Source of the DNA: Vagococcus luciliae
GTDB taxonomy: Bacteria; Bacillota; Bacilli; Lactobacillales; Vagococcaceae
Length of the DNA: 64,000 bases
Assembly: GCF_024637875.1 (NCBI RefSeq)
Contig: NZ_CP102451.1
Span: 809,001 to 873,000, forward strand
Direction of reading: 5' to 3'
Shown: positions 1 to 8,271 of the stretch, one piece after another
How the letters are laid out: every line of letters starts with the position of its first letter
How positions within the stretch are numbered: position 1 is the stretch's first letter
Translations under genes and position numbers: made by a program
The notes under the pieces: model-generated
Told to the model about the DNA's origin: nothing
What the model saw: the letters and a program-made list of their open reading frames with translations, nothing else
Databases searched by the model: none

Positions 1-1
1 T

Positions 2-208
2 AATCGTAAAAAAGGAATGACAAAAGGAGATATCACAGCGTTAGCAAACTATTTAGCAGAAGTGTTAGTGAATGGACAAGATGATTTACTAGACTTTTTA
101 AATGATGAAACCATTGAAACATTTGAATTAGTGTGGAATGATGAGGCATTTGAAGAAATGAAAAAAAATAATGATGAGACAGCTATGGTAGCTTATCCAA
201 AGTATTAA
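2..208 (+). CDS. Hypothetical protein, 5'-truncated by window edge (possibly DUF3013 family)
   Basis: The frame is open from base 2 to the TAA at 206-208, and the first in-frame ATG at 17 is preceded by more open frame (N-R-K-K-G), so I read this as the C-terminal 68 residues of a longer protein rather than a 63-residue gene. The tail is acidic and ends AMVAYPKY. It lies 15 bases before prmA. In many Lactobacillales a DUF3013 protein of about 155 residues occupies this position; the assignment is from context and memory only. No catalytic motif is visible. Confidence 0.6.
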   Translation, partial: NRKKGMTKGDITALANYLAEVLVNGQDDLLDFLNDETIETFELVWNDEAFEEMKKNNDETAMVAYPKY

Positions 209-223
209 AAGGGAGATTAGACA

Positions 224-1171
224 ATGAAGTGGAATCAATTATCTGTTATTACTTCCAGTGAGGCAGTAGAAGCAGTATCAAGTATTTTAATGGAAGCAGG
301 AGCTAATGGAGTTGCGATAGAAGACGCGATGGACTTAGTAAATTTTGAGAGTGATCCTTTTGGTGAGATTCTAGATAAGGATACTTTTTCTCATCGAAAA
401 GAAGGGGCAGAAGTCATTGCTTATTTCCCAGAAACGTTATTTTTACCAGAAATTATTCCTAGTATTCAACTAAAAGTAGAAGAACTAGCTTCTTTTGGGT
501 TAGATATTGGTGAACATAGCATCACAGCTTCTGAAGTAGAAGAAAGTGATTGGGCGACTGCTTGGAAAAAATATTATCATCCAGTAAATATTAGCCGTTA
601 TTTAACGATTGTGCCTGAATGGCAAGACTATACATCAAACAATCCTGATGAACATATTATCTACCTTGATCCAGGCATGGCATTTGGAACAGGTACACAC
701 CCAACCACACGTTTGACGTTACAAGCACTTGAAGTGACTCTTCGTGGGGGAGAAATGGTATTAGATGTGGGAACAGGTTCTGGCGTATTAAGTATTGCGA
801 GTAAGTTTCTAGGAGCAAAAGATGTGTTTGCTTATGATTTAGATGAGGTTGCGGTTAATTCTGCAAAAGAAAATATGGCATTAAATCCTATTGCAAAAGA
901 CGTACATGTTTCGGCGAATGATTTATTAAATGGTGTTGATAAAAAAGCAGACGTGATTGTGGCAAATATTTTAGCTGATATTATTGTATTAATGTTAAAA
1001 GATGCTCACCGTTGTCTAAAAGATAATGGAACACTGATTATCTCTGGAATTATTGAAGATAAAATACCAATGATTTTATCTGAGTTAGAAAAAGAGAAAT
1101 TTATCGTTGATCAGTTGTTTAAACAAAAAGATTGGTATGCCATTATTGTTAAAAAGCAATTGGAGGACTAA
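224..1171 (+). CDS. prmA: Ribosomal protein L11 methyltransferase PrmA
   Basis: The 315-residue length is usual for PrmA. The N-terminal third is the substrate-recognition domain; the C-terminal part is a class I SAM-dependent methyltransferase with the glycine-rich motif VLDVGTGSGVLSIAS near residue 180 and the catalytic-loop motif VANILADII near residue 245. LDPGMAFGTGTHPTT just before the SAM fold is typical of the family. The enzyme trimethylates L11 lysines and the N-terminus in the cytoplasm. An SD (AAAGGGAGA) precedes the ATG. rsmE follows after two bases, so the two translation-related methyltransferases are almost certainly co-transcribed. Confidence 0.97.
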   Translation: MKWNQLSVITSSEAVEAVSSILMEAGANGVAIEDAMDLVNFESDPFGEILDKDTFSHRKEGAEVIAYFPETLFLPEIIPSIQLKVEELASFGLDIGEHSITASEVEESDWATAWKKYYHPVNISRYLTIVPEWQDYTSNNPDEHIIYLDPGMAFGTGTHPTTRLTLQALEVTLRGGEMVLDVGTGSGVLSIASKFLGAKDVFAYDLDEVAVNSAKENMALNPIAKDVHVSANDLLNGVDKKADVIVANILADIIVLMLKDAHRCLKDNGTLIISGIIEDKIPMILSELEKEKFIVDQLFKQKDWYAIIVKKQLED

Positions 1172-1173
1172 AC

Positions 1174-1929
1174 ATGCAACGATATTTTTTACCTTGTGAT
1201 TATGAAGAACAAGTAACTTTTGATTTAGTTGGAGATGATTTTCATCATGCGAAACATGTGATGCGAATGGTACTAGATGATGAGTGTTTTTTGGTTTTTA
1301 AAAATGAGTTGGCTATAAAAGCGAAAATTATTGAGATAACTGATGAAAAAATTATCTTTGAGGAAGTTGCTAAAGAAGAAATGGTAAAAGAGATGCCGAT
1401 AAACGTGACGATTGCTTGTGGTTATACCAAGGGAGATAAGTTAGAATTGGTTGCACAAAAAGCAACGGAGTTAGGTATGCATGGATTGATTGCTTTTCCT
1501 TCGAAAACATCTGTGGTGAAATGGGATGAGAAAAAACGAAACAAAAAAGCACAAAGACTTGAAAAAATCGTTAAAGAAGCATCGGAGCAATCTCATAGAC
1601 AAGTAGTACCTAGTGTATCATTGTATGGTTCTTTTAACGACTTACTAGAAAAAGCTATAGATTTTACACAGTGTTTAGTGGCGTATGAAGAGTCTAGTAA
1701 ACAAGATGAGAATAGTCAACTCGTGAAAACATTAATGACTTGTCAGCCAGGTGATTCTCTATTGATTGTATTTGGACCAGAAGGAGGTTTAACATCCGAA
1801 GAAATAAACATATTAGAAGCGAAGAATGTTAAATGTTGCGCATTAGGTCCACGTATCTTACGAGCAGAAACAGCTCCATTGTATGCATTGTCTGCCATGA
1901 GTTATCAATGGGAATTAAATAAAAAATAA
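1174..1929 (+). CDS. rsmE: 16S rRNA (uracil1498-N3)-methyltransferase RsmE
   Basis: A 251-residue SPOUT-superfamily methyltransferase with an N-terminal PUA-like domain and a C-terminal trefoil-knot domain. The knot signatures are visible: IVFGPEGGLTSEEI near residue 205 and LGPRILRAETAPLYAL near residue 228. The family methylates N3 of U1498 in 16S rRNA. It starts two bases after prmA; its SD (GGAGG) lies inside the last codons of prmA, which implies translational coupling. A separate promoter for relA follows. Confidence 0.96.
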   Translation: MQRYFLPCDYEEQVTFDLVGDDFHHAKHVMRMVLDDECFLVFKNELAIKAKIIEITDEKIIFEEVAKEEMVKEMPINVTIACGYTKGDKLELVAQKATELGMHGLIAFPSKTSVVKWDEKKRNKKAQRLEKIVKEASEQSHRQVVPSVSLYGSFNDLLEKAIDFTQCLVAYEESSKQDENSQLVKTLMTCQPGDSLLIVFGPEGGLTSEEINILEAKNVKCCALGPRILRAETAPLYALSAMSYQWELNKK

Positions 1930-1952
1930 AATACGAAAAAAATCATCATAAA

Positions 1953-1982
1953 TTGAAAATAGTGATTTAGGTGGGTTATAAT
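1953..1982 (+). promoter_or_regulatory. Predicted sigma-A promoter of relA
   Basis: TTGAAA (1953-1958) and TATAAT (1977-1982) are separated by 18 bases. The predicted start near 1989 gives relA a leader of about 60 bases that contains the hairpin at 2003-2030. Confidence 0.6.
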
Positions 1983-2002
1983 AATCGTAATAAGATTAAG
2001 TT

Positions 2003-2030
2003 AAAAAGTACTATTGAGGTACTTTTTTTT
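2003..2030 (+). terminator. Hairpin with T-run in the relA leader (terminator or attenuator)
   Basis: AAAAAGTAC (2003-2011) can pair with GTACTTTTT (2019-2027) around a 7-base loop, followed by more T residues. It lies downstream of the predicted relA promoter and just before the relA SD at 2034-2040. It could end rsmE transcripts, attenuate relA, or both. The stem is AT-rich and may be weak. Confidence 0.5.
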
Positions 2031-2047
2031 CATAAGGAGGGGAAAAC

Positions 2048-4264
2048 ATGCCAAAAGAAAAAGATTTAACCGCTGAAGAAGTCATAAAAATGGTATCGAC
2101 ATATATGAACCCTCAGCATGTTGCATTTGTTGAAAAGGCAAGTCATTATGCAAGAGAAGCACATAAAGGACAATTTAGAAAATCAGGAGAGCCTTATATT
2201 ATCCATCCTATCCAAGTAGCAGGGATTTTGGCTGAACTAAACATGGATCCTCATACGGTTGCGACTGGATTTTTACATGATGTAGTAGAAGATACGGACG
2301 TGACGTTAGAAGATTTAGAAAAAGAATTTGGTCCCGATGTCGCTATGTTAGTAGATGGCGTAACAAAACTTGGAAAAATAAAATACAAGTCACATGAAGA
2401 ACAGTTAGCTGAAAACCATCGTAAAATGTTATTAGCGATGTCACAAGATTTGCGTGTGATTATGGTGAAACTAGCAGATAGAGTTCATAATATGCGAACA
2501 CTGAATCATTTAAGAGAAGATAAACAACGACGCATTGCAAAGGAAACATTAGAAATTTATGCACCACTTGCTCATCGATTGGGGATTAGTTTGATTAAAT
2601 GGGAGCTTGAAGATCGTTCGCTTCATTATTTGAACCCTCGTCAATATTATCGTATTGTTCACTTGATGAAATCAAAACGTGGTGAACGTGAACAATATGT
2701 CGCTCAAGCAGTAGAAGAAATCAGAGAAGCAACAGAAGAATTGGGAATCTATGGTGAGATTTATGGTCGCCCAAAACATATTTATTCGATATATTGTAAA
2801 ATGCATAACAAGAAAAAAGAGTTTTCAGAGATTTACGATTTATTAGCGATTCGTGTCATTGTTGATTCAATTAAAGATTGTTACGCTGTTTTAGGTGCAA
2901 TTCATACAAAGTGGAAACCACTTCCTGGACGATTTAAAGATTATATTGCAGTACCTAAGACAAATATGTATCAATCTCTTCATACGACGATTATTGGACC
3001 TAATGGTAGTCCAATCGAAATTCAAATTAGAACACATGAGATGCATCAAATTGCCGAGTTTGGGGTAGCAGCTCATTGGGCGTATAAAGAAGGAAAAACA
3101 GAGCAACAAACGGATAATAATGCTAATCAAATTAGTCTACTTCGTGAAATCATTGAGTTACAAGATGAAAATTATGATGCATCTGAATTTATGGCTAATG
3201 TTAAAGGCGAAATCTTTAGTGATAAAGTATATGTGTTTACACCAAAAGGGGATGTAACTGAATTACCGAAAGGATCTGGTCCACTTGATTTTGCTTATAA
3301 CATCCATACAGAAATTGGAAATAAGACTACAGGTGCAAAAGTTAATGGTAAGATGGTTCCGCTTGATTATAAGCTAAAAAATGGAGACATCATTGAGGTC
3401 TTAACTTCTCAAAATTCATTTGGTCCAAGTCAAGATTGGATTAATATGGTTGTAACAAGTAAAGCCAGAAATAAAATCAAACGATTCTTTAAAATTCGTG
3501 ATAGAGAAGAAAATATTGATAAAGGGAAACATCAACTAGAAAAACTATTTGAAGACAATGATTTTGTTGCAAAAGACTTTTTAACGAAAGAAAAAGTCGA
3601 TGATGCTTTAGAAAAATTTGCGTTTCAACAATTAGATGATTTATATGCGGCTGTTGGTTTTGGTGAAGTAACAGCACAAGTTGTCTTTAATCGTCTAACA
3701 GAAAAAGAACGTAAAGAACGAGGCATTAAAAAGCAACAAGAAGAAAACGAAGAATTAATAAAACAATCTGCACAGAAAAAAGAAGTGAACCGAATGAAGA
3801 TTCGTCATGAAGGTGGCGTCGTTATTCAGGGTGCGGATAATCTATTGGTTCGGATTAGTCGTTGTTGCAATCCTGTACCAGGGGATGAAATTGTTGGCTA
3901 CATTACAAAAGGTCGTGGTGTGTCTATTCATCGTAAGGATTGCCCAAATATGAATAGTTCTCCTGAAGTAAAAGAACGTCAGATTGAGGTAGAGTGGGAA
4001 GACACTGCAGCAAACAGCGATCAAGAATATAATGCTGATTTAGAAATTTATGGGTATAACCGTTCAGGGTTGTTGAATGATGTTTTACTCGTTGTGAATG
4101 CTAATACTAAAAAATTGATGAGTGTTGAGGCTAAAACAGCTAAAAATAAAATGGGTGTTATCCATTTAACGATTAGCATCCGTAATCTAGCTCATCTAGA
4201 ACAAATTGTTGATAAAATAAAAAACATACCAGACGTTCATAGTGTGAAGCGGACAAAAGGGTAG
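2048..4264 (+). CDS. relA: Bifunctional (p)ppGpp synthetase/hydrolase RelA/SpoT homologue
   Basis: At 738 residues this is a long RSH enzyme. Domains in order: HD hydrolase with HDVVEDT near residue 77; synthetase with [11 protein letters not shown] near residue 294 and [11 protein letters not shown] from about residue 392 (VYVFTPKGD); zinc-finger region with RCCNPVPGD near residue 610; C-terminal ACT domain from about 665. The intact HD motif indicates both synthesis and hydrolysis of the alarmone. A strong SD (AAGGAGG) is seven bases before the ATG. dtd follows after 11 bases, the conserved relA-dtd pair of Firmicutes. Confidence 0.97.
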   Translation: MPKEKDLTAEEVIKMVSTYMNPQHVAFVEKASHYAREAHKGQFRKSGEPYIIHPIQVAGILAELNMDPHTVATGFLHDVVEDTDVTLEDLEKEFGPDVAMLVDGVTKLGKIKYKSHEEQLAENHRKMLLAMSQDLRVIMVKLADRVHNMRTLNHLREDKQRRIAKETLEIYAPLAHRLGISLIKWELEDRSLHYLNPRQYYRIVHLMKSKRGEREQYVAQAVEEIREATEELGIYGEIYGRPKHIYSIYCKMHNKKKEFSEIYDLLAIRVIVDSIKDCYAVLGAIHTKWKPLPGRFKDYIAVPKTNMYQSLHTTIIGPNGSPIEIQIRTHEMHQIAEFGVAAHWAYKEGKTEQQTDNNANQISLLREIIELQDENYDASEFMANVKGEIFSDKVYVFTPKGDVTELPKGSGPLDFAYNIHTEIGNKTTGAKVNGKMVPLDYKLKNGDIIEVLTSQNSFGPSQDWINMVVTSKARNKIKRFFKIRDREENIDKGKHQLEKLFEDNDFVAKDFLTKEKVDDALEKFAFQQLDDLYAAVGFGEVTAQVVFNRLTEKERKERGIKKQQEENEELIKQSAQKKEVNRMKIRHEGGVVIQGADNLLVRISRCCNPVPGDEIVGYITKGRGVSIHRKDCPNMNSSPEVKERQIEVEWEDTAANSDQEYNADLEIYGYNRSGLLNDVLLVVNANTKKLMSVEAKTAKNKMGVIHLTISIRNLAHLEQIVDKIKNIPDVHSVKRTKG

Positions 4265-4275
4265 GTGTAAATAGA

Positions 4276-4713
4276 ATGCGAATTGTATTACAACGTGTAT
4301 CAGAAGCAAGTGTTTCAATAGATAAAAAAGAAGTAGCAAGTATTAAAAAAGGATATGTATTACTAGTTGGTATAGCAGAAGAAGACACAGAAAAAGAAGT
4401 CGATTATTTAGCTAAGAAAATAAGCAAACTAAGAGTATTTGAGGATAAAGAAGGAAAGATGAATCTTGATATTCATCAAATTGAAGGAAGTATCTTGTCT
4501 ATTTCTCAATTTACCTTACTAGCAGATACAAAAAAAGGTAATCGACCTAGTTTTGCTAAAGCGGGTCATCCGGATATGGCAAGTAAACTCTATGATTACT
4601 TTAATAAACAATTACGTCAAGAAGGATTAGAAGTTAAAGAAGGTATTTTTGGAGCGGACATGTTAGTTGATATAAAAAATGATGGACCTGTAACGATTGT
4701 CTATGATAAATAA
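4276..4713 (+). CDS. dtd: D-aminoacyl-tRNA deacylase
   Basis: 145 residues, the standard length for DTD. The family motifs [15 protein letters not shown] (residues 76-90) and the C-terminal GPVTIVYDK, which carries the cross-subunit Gly-cisPro element, are both present. The enzyme hydrolyses D-amino acids, and achiral glycine mischarged on tRNAAla, from tRNA. It is co-transcribed with relA and followed by a strong hairpin terminator. Confidence 0.96.
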   Translation: MRIVLQRVSEASVSIDKKEVASIKKGYVLLVGIAEEDTEKEVDYLAKKISKLRVFEDKEGKMNLDIHQIEGSILSISQFTLLADTKKGNRPSFAKAGHPDMASKLYDYFNKQLRQEGLEVKEGIFGADMLVDIKNDGPVTIVYDK

Positions 4714-4761
4714 AAAAATAATTTGGATAACTTTAGTCAAGTTATTCAAATTATTTTTTGT
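4713..4761 (+). terminator. Intrinsic terminator after dtd
   Basis: A long inverted repeat: AAAAAATAATTTG... pairs with ...CAAATTATTTTTTG around the loop TAGTC, with TAACTT/AAGTTA as the inner stem. The final T-run is at 4753-4759. Confidence 0.8.
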
Positions 4762-4872
4762 CTTCTTAACAGACAAATTTCATCATATGGAAAAATATTA
4801 AAAAATGTTCTTTCCTTTTAACGATAATTATGATTTAATAGTAAAAATGGTTAAAAGAAGGAGAGATTGTTC

Positions 4873-6057
4873 GTGTCTAAGTATCAACGAAAAGTTTTAG
4901 TATCTACAGCAGCAGGTATTGGGTTAGAGAACATGGATATCATGTTTTTGGCATTTTCATTATCATCTATTATTTCATCACTACAGGTTACAAGTGCTCA
5001 AGCGGGATTTATTTCCACTATTACTAATTTGGGCATGTTGGCAGGTGGTATTTTTTTTGGTCTTTTAGCCGATAAAATAGGAAGAGTTAAAGTCTTTTCA
5101 TATACAGTTATCACTTTTTCGATTGCGTCATTATTAATGTTTTTTGCTTCAAATATTTATTTAGTGTATTTATTCCGTTTGATTGCAGGGATTGGAGCAG
5201 GTGGAGAGTATGGAGCTTGTATGTCACTTGTATCTGAAACATTTTCTAAGAAAAATTTAGCCAGAGCAACGTCGGTAGTTGCGATTGGAGGACAAGTAGG
5301 AGCGATTGTCGCAGCCATTTTAGCATCCTTAATTATTCCAGTATTGGGATGGAAAATGTTATATGTCATTGGAGTACTACCAATATTTTTCGTTTTATTT
5401 ATTAGACGAGGTTTAGAAGAACCTGACAGTTTTAAAGAACGTCAGGAAAGTGGTGAAAAGCCAAAATTATCTTTATTATTTAAAGATGGCCAAACGACTT
5501 GGCAAACAGTTGGATTAACTCTGATGGTAACCGTTCAAATTGCGGGATATTTCGGGTTGATGAATTGGCTACCTTCCATCATGCAAAAACAGTTAGGATT
5601 GTCTGTTTCAGGATCATCTTTATGGATGATTAGTACTATATTTGGTATGAGTTTGGGGATGTTAACCTTTGGAATAATCATGGATAAATTAGGTCCTAAA
5701 TTATCTTTTGGACTATTTTTGATTTTTTCGTCATTATTAGTTTATTTGATTGTATTGGCAAAAGGGCAATGGAGCTTGTTACTATCAACCATGTTAGTTG
5801 GGTACTTTATTAATGGTATGTACGGAGGATATGGCGCAATCATCAGTTCATTATATCCAACAGAAATTCGCGCGACAGCTAATAATGTGATTATGAACTT
5901 AGGTCGTGCAATTGGAGGATTTTCTTCTGTTGTGATTGGCTTTTTAATGGACAATTATTCCCTAACAGCTGTAGTGGTGTGTTTATCGGCTATTTACTTA
6001 GTAAGTTTATGTATCATGCTGACTATTCCAGGGTTTAAATTGTATAAAGAAAAGTAG
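4873..6057 (+). CDS. MFS transporter (aromatic acid:H+ symporter / NiaP-like type)
   Basis: About 394 residues with twelve predicted membrane spans and the MFS motif A near the second loop (GLLADKIGRVKVF). The stretch around GIGAGGEYGACMSL fits sugar/aromatic-acid type carriers (AAHS, NiaP, SV2-like). The substrate cannot be deduced. Start choice: SD AAGGAG at 4858-4863 is only 3 bases from a TTG at 4867 but 9 from GTG 4873, so the GTG is preferred. The gene stands alone between the dtd terminator and the small-RNA array. Confidence 0.8.
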   Translation: MSKYQRKVLVSTAAGIGLENMDIMFLAFSLSSIISSLQVTSAQAGFISTITNLGMLAGGIFFGLLADKIGRVKVFSYTVITFSIASLLMFFASNIYLVYLFRLIAGIGAGGEYGACMSLVSETFSKKNLARATSVVAIGGQVGAIVAAILASLIIPVLGWKMLYVIGVLPIFFVLFIRRGLEEPDSFKERQESGEKPKLSLLFKDGQTTWQTVGLTLMVTVQIAGYFGLMNWLPSIMQKQLGLSVSGSSLWMISTIFGMSLGMLTFGIIMDKLGPKLSFGLFLIFSSLLVYLIVLAKGQWSLLLSTMLVGYFINGMYGGYGAIISSLYPTEIRATANNVIMNLGRAIGGFSSVVIGFLMDNYSLTAVVVCLSAIYLVSLCIMLTIPGFKLYKEK

Positions 6058-6140
6058 AGAGGAATTTATCTTTATATTTTCTTAAGTAAAAGTTTAAATA
6101 AACTAATAAAAAAAGGCATTGTTTTATCATGGTTTGATAT

Positions 6141-6149
6141 TATTATATA
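6141..6149 (+). promoter_or_regulatory. Predicted -10 region of small RNA copy 1
   Basis: TATTATATA at 6141-6149 aligns with TAGTATATA in copy 2 (6336-6344) and copy 3 (6531-6539). TTGTTT at 6119-6124 could be the -35 of copy 1 (16-base spacer). Copies 2 and 3 have only TCATTT or TCGTTT at that position, so these promoters may need an activator. Confidence 0.5.
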
Positions 6150-6152
6150 AGT

Positions 6153-6253
6153 GTACCAACAAAACAACCCTAACAAACTTTTTCATTTTATTTACTCCTC
6201 CAAAGTAAATAAACAACTCCTTTTTGCCACTAGTGAAAACTAGTGGCTTTTTT
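6153..6253 (+). ncRNA. Tandem small RNA copy 1 (anti-Shine-Dalgarno type)
   Basis: Predicted transcript of about 100 nt. A CA-rich single-stranded 5' part is followed by hairpin 1, TTTATTTAC (6187-6195) pairing perfectly with GTAAATAAA (6205-6213), whose 9-base loop TCCTCCAAA is complementary to SD sequences. The linker carries ACTCCTTTTT, a second anti-SD-like stretch. Hairpin 2, GCCACTAG (6226-6233) with CTAGTGGC (6240-6247) and TTTTTT, is a perfect intrinsic terminator. The architecture resembles streptococcal csRNAs and listerial LhrC RNAs, which base-pair with ribosome binding sites. The 5' end is estimated from the -10 region. Confidence 0.8.
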
Positions 6254-6347
6254 ATGTGGGATGTTCTTTACTTTTTCTTAAGTAAAACGTCACAAAAAGA
6301 ATAAAAAAGGACATCATTTTTTCATAAAAAGAGGTTAGTATATAGTC

Positions 6348-6448
6348 ATACCAACAAAACAACCCTAACAAACTTTTTCATTTTATTTACTCCTCCAAAG
6401 TAAATAAACAACTCCTTTTTGCCACTAGTGAAAACTAGTGGCTTTTTT
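6348..6448 (+). ncRNA. Tandem small RNA copy 2 (anti-Shine-Dalgarno type)
   Basis: Identical to copy 1 from 6350 to the terminator. The CTCCTCC loop hairpin is at 6382-6408 and the terminator hairpin GCCACTAG/CTAGTGGC at 6421-6442, with T-run 6443-6448. It has its own -10-like TAGTATATA at 6336-6344 and the conserved CTTAAG block at 6277-6282. Having a promoter and a terminator per unit argues for three separate monocistronic RNAs rather than one processed precursor. Confidence 0.8.
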
Positions 6449-6542
6449 ATGTGAGATGTTCTTTACCTTTTCTTAAGTAAAACGTCACAAAAAGAATAAA
6501 AAAGGACATCGTTTTTTCATAAAAAGAGGTTAGTATATAAGC

Positions 6543-6643
6543 ATACCAACAAAACAACCCTAACAAACTTTTTCATTTTATTTACTCCTCCAAAGTAAAT
6601 AAACAACTCCTTTTTGCCACTAGTGAAAACTAGTGGCTTTTTT
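6543..6643 (+). ncRNA. Tandem small RNA copy 3 (anti-Shine-Dalgarno type)
   Basis: Identical to copies 1 and 2 over the predicted transcript. The CTCCTCC loop hairpin is at 6577-6603 and the terminator hairpin at 6616-6637, with T-run 6638-6643. The -10-like TAGTATATA is at 6531-6539 and the CTTAAG block at 6472-6477. The terminator ends five bases before the 3' end of the decayed gene on the other strand. Confidence 0.8.
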
Positions 6644-6647
6644 ATTA

Positions 6648-7020
6648 TCATAAATTATCAACTATACCGATGAAATTATCATATGAGATAGGAGTTATCT
6701 GGTCTATCATATATGGAAAAGGTAAGTTAAACGTGTTGTTTAGATGTTCTGTTACATAGTAGAGTTGTTTATCTAATGAAACAGCTAGTCCAAGTTCGAA
6801 GAAAGAAGTATGATCCATGTAACCAGTAATAAAAACTAAAGAACTCTTTTTATGGTATCGATTGTTTGTTCTAATGAGGAACACATACTAGTCATAATGG
6901 AAAACCATTGAGAAAACCAAACGATGTTGTTTCTTCTTTTTTATAAAAATAGGATAGAGCACGGCTTTCTATGATAGGATTAGTTGAAATTTGGTAGATA
7001 TATTTTGTTTTAGTAGACAT
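6648..7020 (-). pseudogene. Decayed gene, possibly nucleoside 2-deoxyribosyltransferase-like
   Basis: A good SD (AAAGGAGA) precedes an ATG at 7020 that opens MSTKTKYIYQISTNPIIES and stops after 42 codons. The apparent continuation lies in a second frame (MTSMCSSLEQTIDTIKRVL) and then a third (VFITGYMDHTSFFELGLAV... ending DNFIGIVDNL). The DHTSFFELGLAVSLDKQLYYV stretch resembles the D-x-G/T-x(2)-E-x-G-x-A region of nucleoside 2-deoxyribosyltransferases; that family call is weak. Two frameshifts make this a likely pseudogene; independent small proteins are less likely. Confidence 0.55.
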
Positions 7021-7083
7021 ATCTTTATCTCCTTTACCATTGTTTTAATTATCATACTATTTATATACACTAGATATCAAATA

Positions 7084-7115
7084 AAACCTCCAACAACTAT
7101 CTTTGTTAGAGGTTT
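7084..7115 (-). terminator. Intrinsic terminator of trhO
   Basis: On the minus strand AAACCTCTAACAA pairs with TTGTTGGAGGTTT around a short loop and runs into TTATTT. It lies just after the trhO stop. Confidence 0.75.
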
Positions 7116-7125
7116 AAAGTAACTT

Positions 7126-8103
7126 TTATTGTACAGTTTCCATTCTTTCAACATCAAATTCTTCACCTAAGTCATGAATTCTTTTAATCCATTCTTCTGG
7201 TGTAATGTTATTTTCAGTGATGTAACGATTTCTTTCATGAATACGACAGTCATGAGAACAACCACGTACATATTTTGCTTCGTTTTCTTCAGAGCACAAG
7301 ATTTGTCTGTTACATTCTGGGTTACCACAGTTAACGTAGCGTTCACAAGGTGTACCATCAAACCAATCAACACCAACGATAACTGGGTCAACATGATTGA
7401 TAGGAACACTAATACGTTCATCGAACACATACATTTTTCCATCCCATAGTTCACCTTGAACTTCAGGATCACGACCATAAGTAGCGATACCGCCATGTAA
7501 TTGACCAACATCATTGAAACCTTCACGAACTAACCAACCAGAGAATTTTTCACAACGAATTCCCCCTGTACAGTAAGTCACAACACGTTTATCCATGAAT
7601 TTTTCTTTGTTATCACGAATCCATTGAGGGAGTTCTCTAAATGTACGAATATCTGGTCGAACTGCTCCTCTAAAGTGACCTAAATCATATTCATAATCAT
7701 TTCTTGCATCGATTACAATCGTATCTTCATCTAAAATAGCTTCTTTAAATTCTTGAGGTGATAAATAGTTTCCAGTTAATTCTAATGGGTTAATATCATC
7801 TTCTAATTTTAAAGACACTAATTCAGGACGAGGACGGACGAACATTTTTTTGAACGCTTGCTCGTCAGCGGGATCAATTTTAAAGAAAGTGTCTTTAAAA
7901 CGCTCATCAGCATGCATGTAATCCATGTAACGTTGAGTATCTTCAGTTAAACCTGAAAGAGTTCCATTGATACCCTCTTTAGCAACTAATATACGTCCTT
8001 TTAGGTTCAATGATTTACATAATTCTAAATGTTCTTTGGCAAATTCTTCAGGATTTTCAATAGGGACATATAAATAATATAATAATACTTGATACTTTGA
8101 CAC
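7126..8103 (-). CDS. trhO: tRNA uridine(34) hydroxylase, rhodanese-domain (YceA/TrhO)
   Basis: About 325 residues. The N-terminal acylphosphatase-like part begins [16 protein letters not shown]. The central rhodanese domain has catalytic loop CTGGIRCEK with the active-site Cys near residue 179. The C-terminal region is Cys-rich (CNRQILC). TrhO installs the 5-hydroxyl of ho5U34 in tRNA in an O2-dependent reaction. Start: the frame is open to 8130, but SD AGGAGGAAT sits correctly before GTG at 8103, giving the family-typical N-terminus. It is monocistronic, with a terminator close behind. Confidence 0.92.
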   Translation of the reverse strand: MSKYQVLLYYLYVPIENPEEFAKEHLELCKSLNLKGRILVAKEGINGTLSGLTEDTQRYMDYMHADERFKDTFFKIDPADEQAFKKMFVRPRPELVSLKLEDDINPLELTGNYLSPQEFKEAILDEDTIVIDARNDYEYDLGHFRGAVRPDIRTFRELPQWIRDNKEKFMDKRVVTYCTGGIRCEKFSGWLVREGFNDVGQLHGGIATYGRDPEVQGELWDGKMYVFDERISVPINHVDPVIVGVDWFDGTPCERYVNCGNPECNRQILCSEENEAKYVRGCSHDCRIHERNRYITENNITPEEWIKRIHDLGEEFDVERMETVQ

Positions 8104-8210
8104 AGTAATTCCTCCTAGAGTTTGTATCAAACAATTATAGATAAAAGTTTTAAAAATAGCAATATTGATGTTTTTTTCACAAGTGTATAAAAGGATATTT
8201 AAATAAAAAG

Positions 8211-8238
8211 TTGACGATTTTTGATTTTAACGTTATCT
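8211..8238 (+). promoter_or_regulatory. Predicted promoter of the NusG-II protein gene
   Basis: TTGACG (8211-8216), a 16-base spacer and TTATCT (8233-8238). The ATG at 8272 follows with SD AAAGGAAA. Confidence 0.5.
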
Positions 8239-8271
8239 TACTAAGAGTAGTGCTTGAAAGGAAATAAAAAG

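Larger units (their letters stand above)
6076..6643 (+). repeat. Three tandem 195-bp units encoding identical small RNAs
   Basis: The sequence starting ACCAACAAAACAACCC recurs at 6155, 6350 and 6545, a spacing of exactly 195 bases. The about 99 bases from there to the end of each terminator are identical in all three copies. The upstream parts of units 2 and 3 differ at about five positions, while that of unit 1 (from about 6076) is clearly diverged but alignable. Each unit reads: conserved TTTTCTTAAGTAAAA block, A-rich stretch, promoter-like TAKTATATA, hairpin with CTCCTCC, GC-rich terminator. No open frame is conserved among copies. The repeats account for nearly all of the 590-base gap between the MFS gene and the decayed gene. 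Confidence 0.92.

Noticed and set aside
6076-6160. Perfect CiaR box (TTTAAG-N5-TTTAAG) at the small RNA promoters
   Set aside because: Only CTTAAG is present; the nearest TTTAA-like sequence in copy 1 is at N6 and absent in copies 2 and 3. CiaR control stays a hypothesis.
6253-6301. 16-codon frame (MWDVLYFFLSKTSQKE) between RNA copies 1 and 2
   Set aside because: The equivalent place in the next unit has a stop at the second codon and there is no SD.
6076-6643. Repeats as a CRISPR array or insertion-sequence remnant
   Set aside because: Units are 195 bases long with no short repeat/unique spacer alternation, no terminal inverted repeats and no cas or transposase genes; each unit has promoter-hairpin-terminator structure instead.
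7167-7526. 119-codon frame within trhO on the same strand
   Set aside because: Out-of-frame shadow of trhO with unlikely composition and no SD.
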